From RGIG5472 sp051867635 (GTDB taxonomy: Bacteria; Bacillota; Clostridia; Oscillospirales; Oscillospiraceae), in NCBI GenBank assembly GCA_051867635.1, contig JBJDYT010000047.1:1-20867 (forward strand): a DNA stretch of 20,867 nt. The letters are read 5' to 3'. Positions 1-10,000 of the stretch are shown in pieces. The position numbers and the translations under genes are program-made. Position 1 is the stretch's first letter. The number at the start of each line of letters is the position of its first letter. Under the pieces are notes generated by a model. It had not been told where the DNA came from, ran no database searches, and worked only from the letters and a program-made list of their open reading frames with translations.

Positions 1-2597
1 GGCGTGGAGGTGAAGTCCAGCAGATGGGCGGTCATGTGCAGGGTGCCGTCGGTGTACTGGGTGCAGCCCACCAGCATGGTGGAGGTGGCGGAGGACATGA
101 TGGCCTTGGTGTCCGCCACCAGAAAGTTCATGGTGCAGGGACTGCCCGATTTCATCCGCGCAAAAATCGAATACACCGCGGAAGCGGAACCGTTGTACGC
201 GAACTGCACCCGTCCCGCCACAGGGACGGTTTTTTCCGCCGATCCGTCGTAGTTGTATGTGTTGTTGGCGCCCAGTTTCAGGTTCAGTGCAGCGGGGTTC
301 GGCAGGCTGGCGGGCATGTCGGTGATCTCGCTTTTGGTGTGGGTGTGCCCGGTGGGGGATGCCCCCACCTGTGCCGCCGTGTGGGTGTGCGAGGAATCCG
401 CCGCCCCGATGCTCCCCGGTGTGATGTTCACCGTTTTCGCGGCGCTGCCGTCGTAGCTGGCCAGTTCCGTGCCGTTCCCCTGGATCTTCAGCGCGGCGGG
501 GTTCGGCAGGCTGGCGGGTAGGCCGGAGACCTCTCCGGCTGTGTGGGTGTGCGATGCTGCCGCCGCGCCCACATCCCCCGCTTCCAGAACCACGGCCCCG
601 CTTTTTCCGTTCACGCTCACAACGCCGCTTTCCGGGTCGATCTCTTCCAGGGCTTTTGCCGCTTCCTGGGCGGCCCGGGCGCTTTCCGCCGCCGCGCTTG
701 CGCTTCCCTCCGCCGCTGCGGCGCTGGCCGAAGCCTGTGCCGCCGAAGATGCCGCCGCGCCTTCGCTCTTCGCCGCCGCTCCGGCACTCTCCTCCGCTGC
801 CGCCGCACTGCCCGCCGCCGCCGTGGCGCTGGTCTGAGCCTGGGCGGCGCTGTCTGCCGCCGCGCTTTTGCTCCCCGCCGCCGCTGCTGCGCTGGTCTGG
901 GCCTTGGCGGCACTGTCTGCCGCCGCGCTTTCGCTTTCCGCCGCCGCTGCGGCACTGGTCTGAGCCTTCGCGGCACTGTCTGCCACAGCACTCTCGCTCC
1001 CCGCCGCCGCCGTGGCGCTGGTCTGAGCCTTCGCGGCACTGTCTGCCGCCGCGCTTTCGCTCCCCGCCGCCGCTGCGGCGCTGATCCGGGCCTTGTCGGC
1101 ACTCTCCGCCGCCGCCGCCGCACTGTCCGCCGCCGCTGCGGCGCTGGCCGAAGCCTGCTCCGCCGAGGATGCCGCCGCGCTTTCGCTTCCCGCCGCCGCT
1201 GCGGCGCTGTTCCCGGCTTTGGTTTCGCTGTCCGCCGCCGCAAGGGCGCTGGCCGAGGCCTGCTCCGCCGAGGATGCCGCCGCGCTCTCGCTTACTGCCG
1301 CGGCTGTGGCGCTGGTCTTGGCCTGTGCGGCACTTCCCGCCGCTGCCTGCGCGCTCTGTGCCGCCTGTGCGGCGCTGGTCTTTGCCTGCGCGGAACTCTC
1401 CTCCGCTGCCGCCGCACTGCCCGCCGCCGCGCTCACCTGCTCCCCGGCAGCAAGGGCGCTGGCCGAGGCCTGCGCCGCCGAGGCTTCCGCCGCACTTTCG
1501 CTTCCCGCCGCCGCCGCGGCGCTGTTCCCGGCTTTGGTTTCGCTGTCCGCCGCCGCTGCGGCGCTGGCCGAAGCCTGCTCCGCCGAGGATGCCGCCGCGC
1601 TCTCGCTTCCCGCCGCGGCTGCGGCGCTGGTCTTGGCCTGTGCGGCACTTTCCGCCGCTGCCTGCGCGCTCTCCGCCGCCTGTGCGGCGCTGATCTGAGC
1701 CCGGGCGGCACTGTCCGCCGCCGCGCTCTCGCTTCCCGCTGCGGCTGTGGCGCTGGTATGTGCCTGTGCGGCACTTTCCGCCGCTGCCTGCGCGCTCTCC
1801 GCCGCCTGTGCGGCGCCGGTCCGTGCCTGCGCGGCACTCCCTGCCGCCGCGCTTTCGCTTCCCGCCGCCGCCGCCGCGCTGGTCTGTGCCTGTGCGGCAC
1901 TGTCCGCCGCCGCGCTCTCGCTTCCCGCTGCGGCTGTGGCGCTGGTCTTGGCCTGTGCGGCACTTCCCGCCGCTTCCTGTGCGCTCTGTGCCGCCTGTGC
2001 GACGCCGGTCTGTGCCTGCGCGGCGCTCTCCGCCGCTGCCGCCGCACTGTCTGCCGCCGCGTTCACCTGTTCCCCCGCCGCAAGGGCGCTGGCCGAGGCT
2101 GCGTCCGCCTGCCGGAGCGCGTTTTCCGCAAACTTCTCCGCCTCGTCCCGGCTGGATGCCGCCGCCGCGGCGCTGGCCGCCGTCTCGGTGCGCAGGGCGT
2201 CCGCCTTGATCATCGCATCTTCCATGATGCCGGGGGTTCGCTCCATCGGGTCCACGCCCTCGGTCTTTCCGTGTCCGGCCACACGGTACAAAAGGTCCAT
2301 CGTGTTGCGCACCGCGCCGTCTTTGATGCCCTGAAATACGATCCGCCCCTGCCCCCGGGCCAGGGGCTTCGCGGTTGCCTCCCACGGCACGTCCAGCAGC
2401 CCGTCTTCCGGCAGCAGCATGTCCACTTTGCACGGATGGAAGATCACCCGCACGATCAGGTCTTCCCACCCCATCCCCTGCACCACCTGCAGCCGCTCCA
2501 GTCCGCAGCTTCCGGCCGTCCCCAGGTTCAGGCAGGGCTTTGCGCCCCGGGCCTCATATCCGCCCAGCACAACGCGGTGTGTATTTTTCTGTTCCAT
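1..2597 (-). CDS. Repeat-rich tail fibre protein (3' end cut by window edge)
   Basis: The frame opens at ATG 2595-2597, one base after the stop of the upstream fibre gene, with AAAGGA about 8 nt ahead, and stays open to the left edge (about 865 codons, no stop seen). Residues 1 to about 130 form a globular N-terminus (MEQKNTHRVVLGGYEARG...), probably the virion-attachment part. From about residue 135 to 645 the protein is almost pure Ala/Ser with Glu, Asp, Lys and Gln, in 21-residue units (three heptads, such as SESAAADSAAKAQT), which suggests a long Ala-rich coiled shaft like that of lambda Stf-type side fibres. Then follow a SVNGKSGAVVL..GDVGA module, three HTHT motifs, two copies of a GLPASLPNPAAL-type unit, and the start of a distal domain ending in the visible part near HMTAHLLDFTST. 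The role is inferred: a receptor-binding fibre. The real C-terminus and any chaperone or depolymerase domain lie outside the window. Confidence 0.82.
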   Translation of the reverse strand, partial: MEQKNTHRVVLGGYEARGAKPCLNLGTAGSCGLERLQVVQGMGWEDLIVRVIFHPCKVDMLLPEDGLLDVPWEATAKPLARGQGRIVFQGIKDGAVRNTMDLLYRVAGHGKTEGVDPMERTPGIMEDAMIKADALRTETAASAAAAASSRDEAEKFAENALRQADAASASALAAGEQVNAAADSAAAAAESAAQAQTGVAQAAQSAQEAAGSAAQAKTSATAAAGSESAAADSAAQAQTSAAAAAGSESAAAGSAAQARTGAAQAAESAQAAAESAAQAHTSATAAAGSESAAADSAARAQISAAQAAESAQAAAESAAQAKTSAAAAAGSESAAASSAEQASASAAAAADSETKAGNSAAAAAGSESAAEASAAQASASALAAGEQVSAAAGSAAAAEESSAQAKTSAAQAAQSAQAAAGSAAQAKTSATAAAVSESAAASSAEQASASALAAADSETKAGNSAAAAAGSESAAASSAEQASASAAAAADSAAAAAESADKARISAAAAAGSESAAADSAAKAQTSATAAAGSESAVADSAAKAQTSAAAAAESESAAADSAAKAQTSAAAAAGSKSAAADSAAQAQTSATAAAGSAAAAEESAGAAAKSEGAAASSAAQASASAAAAEGSASAAAESARAAQEAAKALEEIDPESGVVSVNGKSGAVVLEAGDVGAAAASHTHTAGEVSGLPASLPNPAALKIQGNGTELASYDGSAAKTVNITPGSIGAADSSHTHTAAQVGASPTGHTHTKSEITDMPASLPNPAALNLKLGANNTYNYDGSAEKTVPVAGRVQFAYNGSASAVYSIFARMKSGSPCTMNFLVADTKAIMSSATSTMLVGCTQYTDGTLHMTAHLLDFTST
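292..518 (-). repeat. 204-bp duplicated module in fibre gene
   Basis: An identical 23-bp block lies at 292-314 and 496-518, exactly 204 bp (68 codons) apart. In the protein it gives two copies of an (L/M)PASLPNPAAL motif, each followed by a YDGSA.KTV stretch. HTHT motifs lie before and between the copies. This is an in-frame duplication of a fibre module. Confidence 0.8.
670..2190 (-). repeat. 63-bp (21-residue) Ala/Ser coding repeats in fibre shaft
   Basis: Tandem, in-frame 63-bp units encode three Ala-rich heptads each. The phase is clear where the same GGTCTGAGCC-type block recurs at 957 and 1020, and in a variant form at 1083. Units differ at a few positions (KAQT, QAQT, RTGA, KTSA; SESAAAD versus SAEQASA), and some alternate with a QSAQEAAGSAAQA type. 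All copies keep the reading frame. Boundaries are approximate because the outer units are degenerate. Confidence 0.85.
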
Positions 2598-2598
2598 C

Positions 2599-3906
2599 TC
2601 AGATTCCTTTCACCCCGTAGATCCGCAGCGGGATGCATGCGCCGGCCGCCTCGCTGTCCGTTCCCTGGTACTGCCCCAGGAAAACCGTGTCCGTAAATTC
2701 CACCCGATCCCGGGACGCGGCAAAAAGCCTCATCCGGATATCCGTTTTCAGGGTCGAGCTGTTCGGCGTGTAGAGGTTAAAACTTGTAATCCTTCCCACT
2801 GCGATCTCATAGGTTTCCACGCTGTTTGTTTTTGTTTGAAACGGCATCGGTCCGCATAGCTCCGTATCGGCGTTTGAACCGCACTTCGCCCACACGGCCA
2901 CCCCGTCATACCCGGTCAGGTCCAGGGTAATGGTCTGCCCGGCAAAACTCGCGGATTCATCCGTGTTTTCCCACAGCTTTGTAAACACCAGCCCCGTTTC
3001 CAGGTCCGTGACCTGGCTTTTGGTGTGGGTGTGCTCCAGCGCCGCCGCCCCAAACCACCCGGCACTCATCGTCCAGGTGGTTTCCGTGCTTCCGTCGTAG
3101 GTCAGCACGCTTGCGTCCTTCGCGGAGACGATCTTCAGGCTTTTGTTTCCCTTCACCGTCTCCGCGCTCACGCACTCCACGGTCATGGTCCCGTCCTCCG
3201 CCACCGCCTTTACCCGCAGCAGCTGCCCCTCCACCGGGTTTTCCGGCTGCGGTGCGGCCCCCACGTCCGCGGCGGAAAGTACCACCGCGCCGCCTTTTCC
3301 GTTCACGCTCAACACGCTGCCGCCCTCCGGCGCAATGCCTTCCGCCCGCGCGGCGGCGGCTTCGGCGCGTTCCGCCGCGCGTTCCGCCGCGCTGCCGTCC
3401 TGCGCGGCGCTTTCCGCCGCGGCGCCGGCCGTCTGCGCGGCAGACTGTGCGGAAGCGGATGCGCTCAGCGCTGTTTTCGCGTTGTTCTCCACGCTCTGGG
3501 CGCTGCTCAGCACCCGCGCCACAAACTGCTCGTACATGGTCTGGCTGATCTCGGTGTTCTCCGCGTCCGTGTCCAGGGTCTTGTGGCATTCGTAGCTTCC
3601 CGGCCGGGTGCAGGCCTTGTATCCGGCCCCGGTCACCGCAAGCATCCATTTTCCGCTCTCCGCGCCGGTAAAGGTTCGGTCTACTGTCACGGCGCCTTCG
3701 GCGTCCAGCGTTTTGGGGATGGGCATTTCCCCGTTTTTCCATTCGGTGTACAGGTTCACGGTCTTGTCCGCCCATTCCTCCGGCAGCAAAAAGCGCAGGC
3801 TGTCCACGCCCTCCGCTCCGGTCCCGCCCAGATGCAGCCGGCACGGCTGCAGAGCAAACTCGGTTCCTCCGCGCTCCATTTTTACGATCTCGATTTCAAG
3901 CTGCAT
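2599..3906 (-). CDS. Fibre/baseplate-type tail protein
   Basis: This is a 435-aa protein from ATG 3904-3906, preceded by an AAAAGGGGGGAAAGC stretch acting as ribosome binding site. The N-terminus (about 1-120, MQLEIEIVKMERGG...) looks like the globular N-terminal domain of Gram-positive phage baseplate or fibre proteins. Residues about 125-190 are an Ala-rich coiled-coil stalk with SAAQ/AERAE heptads. Then come a VLSVNGKGGAVVL..ADVGAA module, an HTHTKSQVTD motif, and a beta-rich C-terminal domain ending in IPLRIYGVKGI, a type of ending common in fibre proteins of gut Firmicutes phages. It shares the VNGK, HTHT and YDGS modules with the next gene downstream. It is probably a virion-surface adhesin or the connector of the main fibre to the tail. 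This assignment rests on motifs and position, and the specific receptor role is inference. Confidence 0.75.
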   Translation of the reverse strand: MQLEIEIVKMERGGTEFALQPCRLHLGGTGAEGVDSLRFLLPEEWADKTVNLYTEWKNGEMPIPKTLDAEGAVTVDRTFTGAESGKWMLAVTGAGYKACTRPGSYECHKTLDTDAENTEISQTMYEQFVARVLSSAQSVENNAKTALSASASAQSAAQTAGAAAESAAQDGSAAERAAERAEAAAARAEGIAPEGGSVLSVNGKGGAVVLSAADVGAAPQPENPVEGQLLRVKAVAEDGTMTVECVSAETVKGNKSLKIVSAKDASVLTYDGSTETTWTMSAGWFGAAALEHTHTKSQVTDLETGLVFTKLWENTDESASFAGQTITLDLTGYDGVAVWAKCGSNADTELCGPMPFQTKTNSVETYEIAVGRITSFNLYTPNSSTLKTDIRMRLFAASRDRVEFTDTVFLGQYQGTDSEAAGACIPLRIYGVKGI

Positions 3907-3976
3907 GCTTTCCCCCCTTTTTTCTTCATTCTATCGCGCAAAGAAAGGTGGGTATAGCGTACTCTTTCCGCACGCG

Positions 3977-4020
3977 GCAAAGGCCCGCGCCCCCTCTCCG
4001 GGTCCGGCGCGGGCCTTTGC
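3977..4020 (-). terminator. Perfect 15-bp hairpin after giant gene, candidate terminator
   Basis: The arms 3977-3991 and 4006-4020 are exact inverted complements (15 bp, GC-rich with AAAGG/CCTTT edges) around a 14-nt loop. The hairpin lies just past the stop of the giant gene (4030) and about 70 bp before the first fibre gene. No long U-tract follows on the minus strand, so it may be a weak or partial terminator, an mRNA-stabilising 3' structure, or a bidirectional element. The surrounding 3907-4029 interval is the longest non-coding stretch in the window and holds nothing else I can support. Confidence 0.55.
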
Positions 4021-4029
4021 TGTTTTGTG

Positions 4030-7000
4030 TCACCGCCAGCTTTCCCACTCGTCCGCCGGCGCTTCGGTGTCCTCCTTCCAGTTCCGGATCTCCTTTGCGG
4101 TGTAAAGCGGCCCGCCTTCCGCGTCGGTCAGCTTCAGCAGCATGTTCCGCAGGGTCTCCTTGTCGTCCTTTGTCCCTGCCAGGTATTCCGGCTTTGCTGC
4201 CGTCGTGATGGCGCTTTTTACGCTGGCGGCGCTCTTTCCCGCCCGCATCAGGGTGTCGATCTCCTTCTGCGCCGTGTCGGCGTCCCACTCCAGCACGGCG
4301 GCGGCCAGCCTGTCGGTGGCCTTTCCGCCCTCTCCGGCAAGGGCCTTGTTCACCTGCTCGTTCGTGGCCGCCTGCACAAGGTCGATCAGCTCCGCTTTCC
4401 GCTCGCTGTCCGCGCCCCGCCTGCGGTCGATGCCAAAGGCCTCGTACAGCTTATCGAGGAGCGCCGCCTGCGCCTCCTGCCGCCGCTCGTCGTCCCCGTC
4501 AAGCCTTGCCTGCACCGCAGCGGCCAGGTCCTCGTCCGCTTCCTTCAGCCGGGTTTTCAGTCCGGTCATGGCCTTTTTGCGGGCGTCGGTCAGGCTTCCT
4601 TCCTGTTCCAGCAGGTCCAGCTTGTCAAGGGCCGCTTTGGCTTCCTGGGCGTCCCCGGCCTGCACCGCCGCGTACAGCCGGTCATACTGGCTCGCCGCGC
4701 TCTTCGGCGCGCCGGAAAGGGTAAATCCCTCTCCCGCAGCCGCCTCGTAAATGGTTTCGCCCCACCCGTACAGGGCCTGGATGTTGGTGCGCAGGTTCCC
4801 CGCCGGCACGCCCAGTCCCTGCAGCAGGGTGGTGCTCATCCGGATTCCCTTGCCCAGCAGCGCCCGGTGGTGCTTTTCCAGTGCCTTTGGGTCCATGTCT
4901 CCGGTGTCCTTGATCAGCTCTCCGACAAAGGCACCCCCCTGCGACAGCACATCGCTGATCACGCTCAGCCCGCCGGGGCTGATCACCTCGTAATCGGTGC
5001 CGTTCACCAGGTTTTCGCACAGGCTGAACAGCTCGCTTCCGCCGTAGAAGATGCCCAGCGCGCTCTGGGCGTAGAGGTAGGCAAAGCGCTTGCCCACGCT
5101 CTTTGCGGTCACGTCGCCGTTTTCGTCCTGCTCCCGCTCCCACTTGTGCAGCAAAAAGTCCGCCCCGATCTTCATCAGGCAGAAAACCGCCGTCTGCACC
5201 GCCTGGCTTGCCGCGGCCCGGCCAAGCTGCGCCCCGGCCCGCTTCACTTCCGCTTTGTTCTCCGCGCTCGGGTTTTCCCTGTACCGCGCCGCCTGTGCCC
5301 GGTAGTCCCCCACCGCGTCCATCAGGATGCCGTAGTTCTGGAACCGCTGTGTGGTAAACATCACAAAACCTTTGGTCATCTCGCCGGTGCTGCGCTGCAG
5401 CGCGTTTCGCTGCAGCACCGTGTAGTTGGGCTGGGTCTGCTCCACCGTCCGGTTGAATACGTCCGCCACCGCGTTCCAGTAGTCCCCGCTGGTCACGTCT
5501 CCCTGTGCAAGCCCCAGCGTCTCCCGGTGGCTCTCGGTGTAGGCCTTTGCTCCCTCCCACAGGCTTGCCACCGTGATCTCGTCCATCTTGGTGATCCAGT
5601 TTGTCAGCCCCTTCGGCACCTTTTCTCCCAGCGCCTGCACCATGCTCCGGTTCTGCCCAATGCCGGAAAGCTCTGCCTTTCCGCTGCCCTTCAGGCGCTG
5701 GCGCATCAGGGGACTGTAGCGGTCGATCTCCGCTTCAATTTTCGCAAGCTCTGTGGGGGAAATGTTCTTCACAAACTGCCCTGCCGCCTTCATGGTGGCG
5801 CCGCCTCCCAGCACCGCCGCCGCCGTGGGCAGGCTGGCCGCCTGGCTCAGGGCAACGCTGGGGTTCAAGGTCAGCACCGCCCCCGCGTAGCCGGAGCGCA
5901 GCGGCCCCGCAAGCAGCTTCACCAGATCGTTGTCATCCCCCTTGCGCTTTGTCTGCAGGTCGGTGAGCAGCTCATCCAGAAACTTTACGGCCTGCCCTCC
6001 CCATTTCTCCCCGATCACCTTTTCTTTCAGGGTCCCGGTCACGCCTTCACTGTTTTCCACACGGCTGTTCAGGATGCGGTTTGCGTCCCGGATGGCCGGG
6101 GCCATTCCCGCGTAGTCCGCTGTGTCCCGCAGGCTCCGGTTCACTACGTTCTGGCACTCCTCCAGCAGGATCGGCAGCTTGCTTTCCACCCGCTCCTTGG
6201 TAAATCCTCTGCCCAGGATGGTGCCGTCCTTCTTCAGCCCTTCAATGTCATTGATGAGCTGTGTTTGGTCCACCGAGATGGGGTAATAGTTCTGCACCTT
6301 GGCCACCTCAAAGCCAAACATTTCAAGGCTGGCTTCGTTCAGCTTTGTGGTGGTATACTCTCCGTAAAATTTCTGCATGTCTGCGATCCATTTTTTGTCG
6401 TAGTCGTCCAGCGCTTCCTTCAGCTTTTCCAGCACATACAGGTCAGTCTTTCCATTGTAGGCTTCCGGCACCGGCATTTTGGAAAATACCACCGTCCGGC
6501 TGTGCTGGTAGGCGCCTTTGATGTCCCCCCGGTCATACCGCGCCGCGTCCGGCACCACAAAGCCGCCGTTCAAAAGGTGGTTCTTGCTGCTTTGGTTCTG
6601 CAGGTGCATGTACAGGCTGCACATCTGGGCATGGTTCAGCGGCACAGGGTTTCCGGCCTGGTCCTTAAAGCCCAGGTCTGCCCTCCGGGCATTCCGCCCC
6701 GCAAAGCGCTTGGCCTGTTTTTCGTTCTCCGCCCCGGTCACGTCCGCAAAAATGGCTTCCCCTTCCTGCTCGATCCGCAGTTTTTGGGTCTGCCCCGCCT
6801 CCAGGATGTCCGCAAGCTGCTCCATCGCCCCTCCGGTGCGGTATCCCCCCATCCTCCGCAGCATCCGCCGGGTGTCCAGCATGTTGGTCTGGTAGAGGTT
6901 CGCCGCCTTTCGCAGCCCTTCAAAAATTCCGTTTCCGTCGTTTCCCTTCGCCGCGTTCACCTCCGCGGCCGCCTTCCCGGCCATGTCGCTGATCTTTTCG

Positions 7001-10000
7001 GTATACCGGCCGCTCACGGTCCTGTTTTCGTTCCGGATCCCCTGGATCGTGATGTTCAAAATGTCCTGCAGACAGGCAAGCTGGTAGTTATCCAGCCGCG
7101 CCAGTCCCCGCAGCTTCCCGTCCTGTCCGTTCCCCTTCGCGGCAAACAGATCCTTTGTCTCAAGATCCCGGTAAAGGTCATCGATGCGCCCGCGCAGCCC
7201 CGCCTGCTCCCAGTCGGACCCGGCCGTCAGGCTCTTGTCCTCCGTCACGCCTTCCACCTGCTGGCTCAACTGCGCAAGCATTCCCCGCAGCTTGTCCCGC
7301 CTCTCATCGTTCATGGTAATGTAGGTGTTGGCCAGGTCCGCCGCCTGGATGGCCGTCTGCAGCAGGGGCTTTGGCACATGGTTTTTCTCGGTGGGGTGGG
7401 TCAGCCACTTGTCCAGGGTGCTGCGGGCGGCGCGGATGTTCCGCCGCATCACGTCCGCCTCCCGGGCATCCCTCGCCCGCTTGAGCTGCCCCCTGTAAAC
7501 GGATTGCTGGTACTCCAGCCGCTCATCATACCGCGCCCGCTGCGCCCGCAGCCGCCGGTCGTATTCCAGCCGGATCTGCTCCTGGTTTTCCAGCGTCCGT
7601 CTCTTTGCCTCCTGCCGGATGCTCTCGATCTCGGCTTCAAACCGCCTTGTCAGCTCCGCTTCCCGCGCTTCCAGCGCCGCCATGTTCACGTTTTCGGCGC
7701 TCATCACGGCCTTCACCGCCTCGTCCGCCCGGGTGCGCTCTTCCAAAATCGCCTCGTTCGCCGCGTCGTGCACGGCCCGGAGCTGCTTTGCGTGGGCGTC
7801 CGCGATCTGCTGCGCCCCGCTCTTTTTCGGCAGCTTGAACCAGTCCGCGAAGATCTGCGCGGCGATCTCCGCCCGCGCCTCCTCCCAGTTTTCGGCGTAG
7901 TCGTTCCGGTAGCTGTGCTTGATGCTGTCGTGCACCTCCGCCAGCCGGTCGGTGATGGCAATGGCCCCGGTCAGCGTCGGGTCAAACTCCCCCGGCGCAC
8001 TTCCGGACAACTCCTTGTACATCTGGTCCAGCGCCGGCCGCACCCCGCCCCGGTCGCTTTTCGCGCTGGTCAGGGTCACGCCGTGCCGCCGCAGTTCCTT
8101 GGTCGCCGCGCCCCAGCTTCCGTAGGCGTAGCACAGGTCATTGTATTCGGTGCTTCCCTTTTCCACATAGGCAGAGAAGTTGTGCCAGTCGGGGTTCTCC
8201 TTCCACAGGCTGTCGTCCCGCCGCTCGCTGGCGTTCATCAGTTCTTCCGCAATGTCCTCCAGCACCACCCGCATGGCGTTAAAGTCCGGGTTTTCCATCT
8301 GCCCCATGCTGTCAAAAGCGGCCCGAAGCCGCTCCTTGACCGTGCTGCTGTCCGCCTTGCTGGCCGTCATCCGCAGGTATCGCTTTGTCAGGGTGTCCAG
8401 GCTCTGCTCGGTCACCTGCCCCCGGCTTCGCCCGCCCAGGTCAAAGTATTCCCGCAGCGCGGCCATATCCTGTGCCGCCGCGGCCATGTCCCAGGCCGTC
8501 ACCCGGCCCGCCTCGTCCGCCTCCTCCGCGCCGTTTTCCAGCTGGTACCGGATTTCCGCCTCGATTCCCTTGCTTTCGCCCGCCGTCTGTTTCCCGGCTT
8601 CGGCGTTTTTGTTTGCCGCTGCCGCAGCCTTCGCGTCCGCCGCCCGCTCGCTGTGCTCGTAGCTGAGCTGCCGCAGCACCTCCTTCTGGTCCTCCGCCAG
8701 CGCCTTCATGGCCCGGGCTTCTTTGCTGTTCGGCTCCCGGGTCAAAAGCTGGTCCGCCGCCGCGATCACCCGGGTCAAAAGGTCGTTCACCGTCTGTTTT
8801 ACGGCCTCCCAGGTGCCCTTTGCTTTGGCCGTCCGCTTTGCCAGTTCCGCCTCGTGCCTTGCCCACTGGGTAAAGCTCTCCTTCGTGGCAAAGATCCCGG
8901 CCATGCCGTCGTTCACCAGCTCCTCCGCCGCCTGCTCCCAGGTCAGGCTCTGCCCGGCTTCCTCGTAGGTGCGCACCTTCTCCCGGATCATCCCGTTCAC
9001 GCTCTCCATGCCCTGGCTCTGTGCCAGATACCGGATGGCCGTGTCCGCCAGCAGCTTTCCGCCCTCCGGGTCCCAGGCGTTGGCGTCGTGCATCTGCTCG
9101 TGGATCAGCGCGGTCACCGCGTCCGCCTTATCCGCCAGGTACACTTTCCCCAGCGCCGTTTCAATGCAGGCGTTCGCGTTCTTTGCAAGCGTCTTTTTCA
9201 GCACCACCTCGTTGTCATGCGCCAGGGCGGAAAGCTGCACCACCGCCCCCTCGGGGCTGTCAGGGCTTCGGCGGCTGTCCCGGCTCTTTTCCACGGTCCC
9301 CGCCTTTTCCCCTGCAAGCCCCGGCGTGCTGTACGGGCTGCTGTTGGCACGCCCGTAGTCCATTTTTCCCCAGTCATACATCCGCTGCAGCGCCTCGGTG
9401 CCGCCTTCCACCGCCGCCACCTGGGCCGCCGCCGCGCCGGAGTACCGCACCGCCTCCGCAAGGCTCTTCGCCCCGCCGGAAGCCGCCATGCGGTACACGC
9501 CGTTTGCGCCCATCAGGTAGATGTCCTTTCCCACTCCCTCGGGCTTGGAGAGCACCGCCGCCTCGGCCGCTCCGGTGCTCATGCGCAGCTCACTCGCAAT
9601 GGTTTCGGCCATGCTCCGCTGCTCGTCGGTCATGCTTTCGGTGTCCATCTGCCCAAGGTCCGCCCGGTACTCCGCCGGCTTTCCCGCGCTTTCTTCAACG
9701 CTTTCCGCCCTTCCGTCAACGCTTTCCGCGCTTTCGCCGACACCTTCCGCCCTTCCGTCAACGCTTTCCGCCCTTCCGTCAACGCTTTCCGCCATTCCGT
9801 CAACGCTTTCCGCGCTTTCGCCGACACTTTCCGCCCTTCCGTCAACGCTTTCCGCGCTTTCCCCGCTTGCTTCCAGGGCTTTTTCCTCCGGCACGGTCTC
9901 AAAAATGTTTTCCCGGCCTTCCTGCCCGCGCTCATCCGGCTGCACACCTTCCGGCGCGTCCTGCAGCATCTCCCCCCGGTTCTCGCCCTGCCGATCCTTC

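Noticed and set aside
617..1243. Minus-strand Arg-rich (protamine-like) open frame
   Set aside because: Out-of-frame reading of the same Ala/Ser repeats. The frame starting at 2597 has a ribosome site, a globular N-terminus and recognisable fibre modules.
690..2100. CRISPR-like or other non-coding tandem array
   Set aside because: The units have no spacers, are contiguous, and keep one reading frame throughout, so they are coding repeats.
543..2696. Plus-strand Arg/Cys/Gly-rich open frame over the fibre repeat
   Set aside because: Antisense shadow of the 63-bp Ala/Ser repeats. The repeated RRRCGAGLSL-type product is what the complement of Ala/Ser codons gives.
3928..3960. Possible promoter before the first fibre gene (TAGAAT at 3928-3933 on the minus strand)
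   Set aside because: The -10-like hexamer has no fitting -35 element at 16-18 nt, so one hexamer in AT-richer spacer DNA is not enough.
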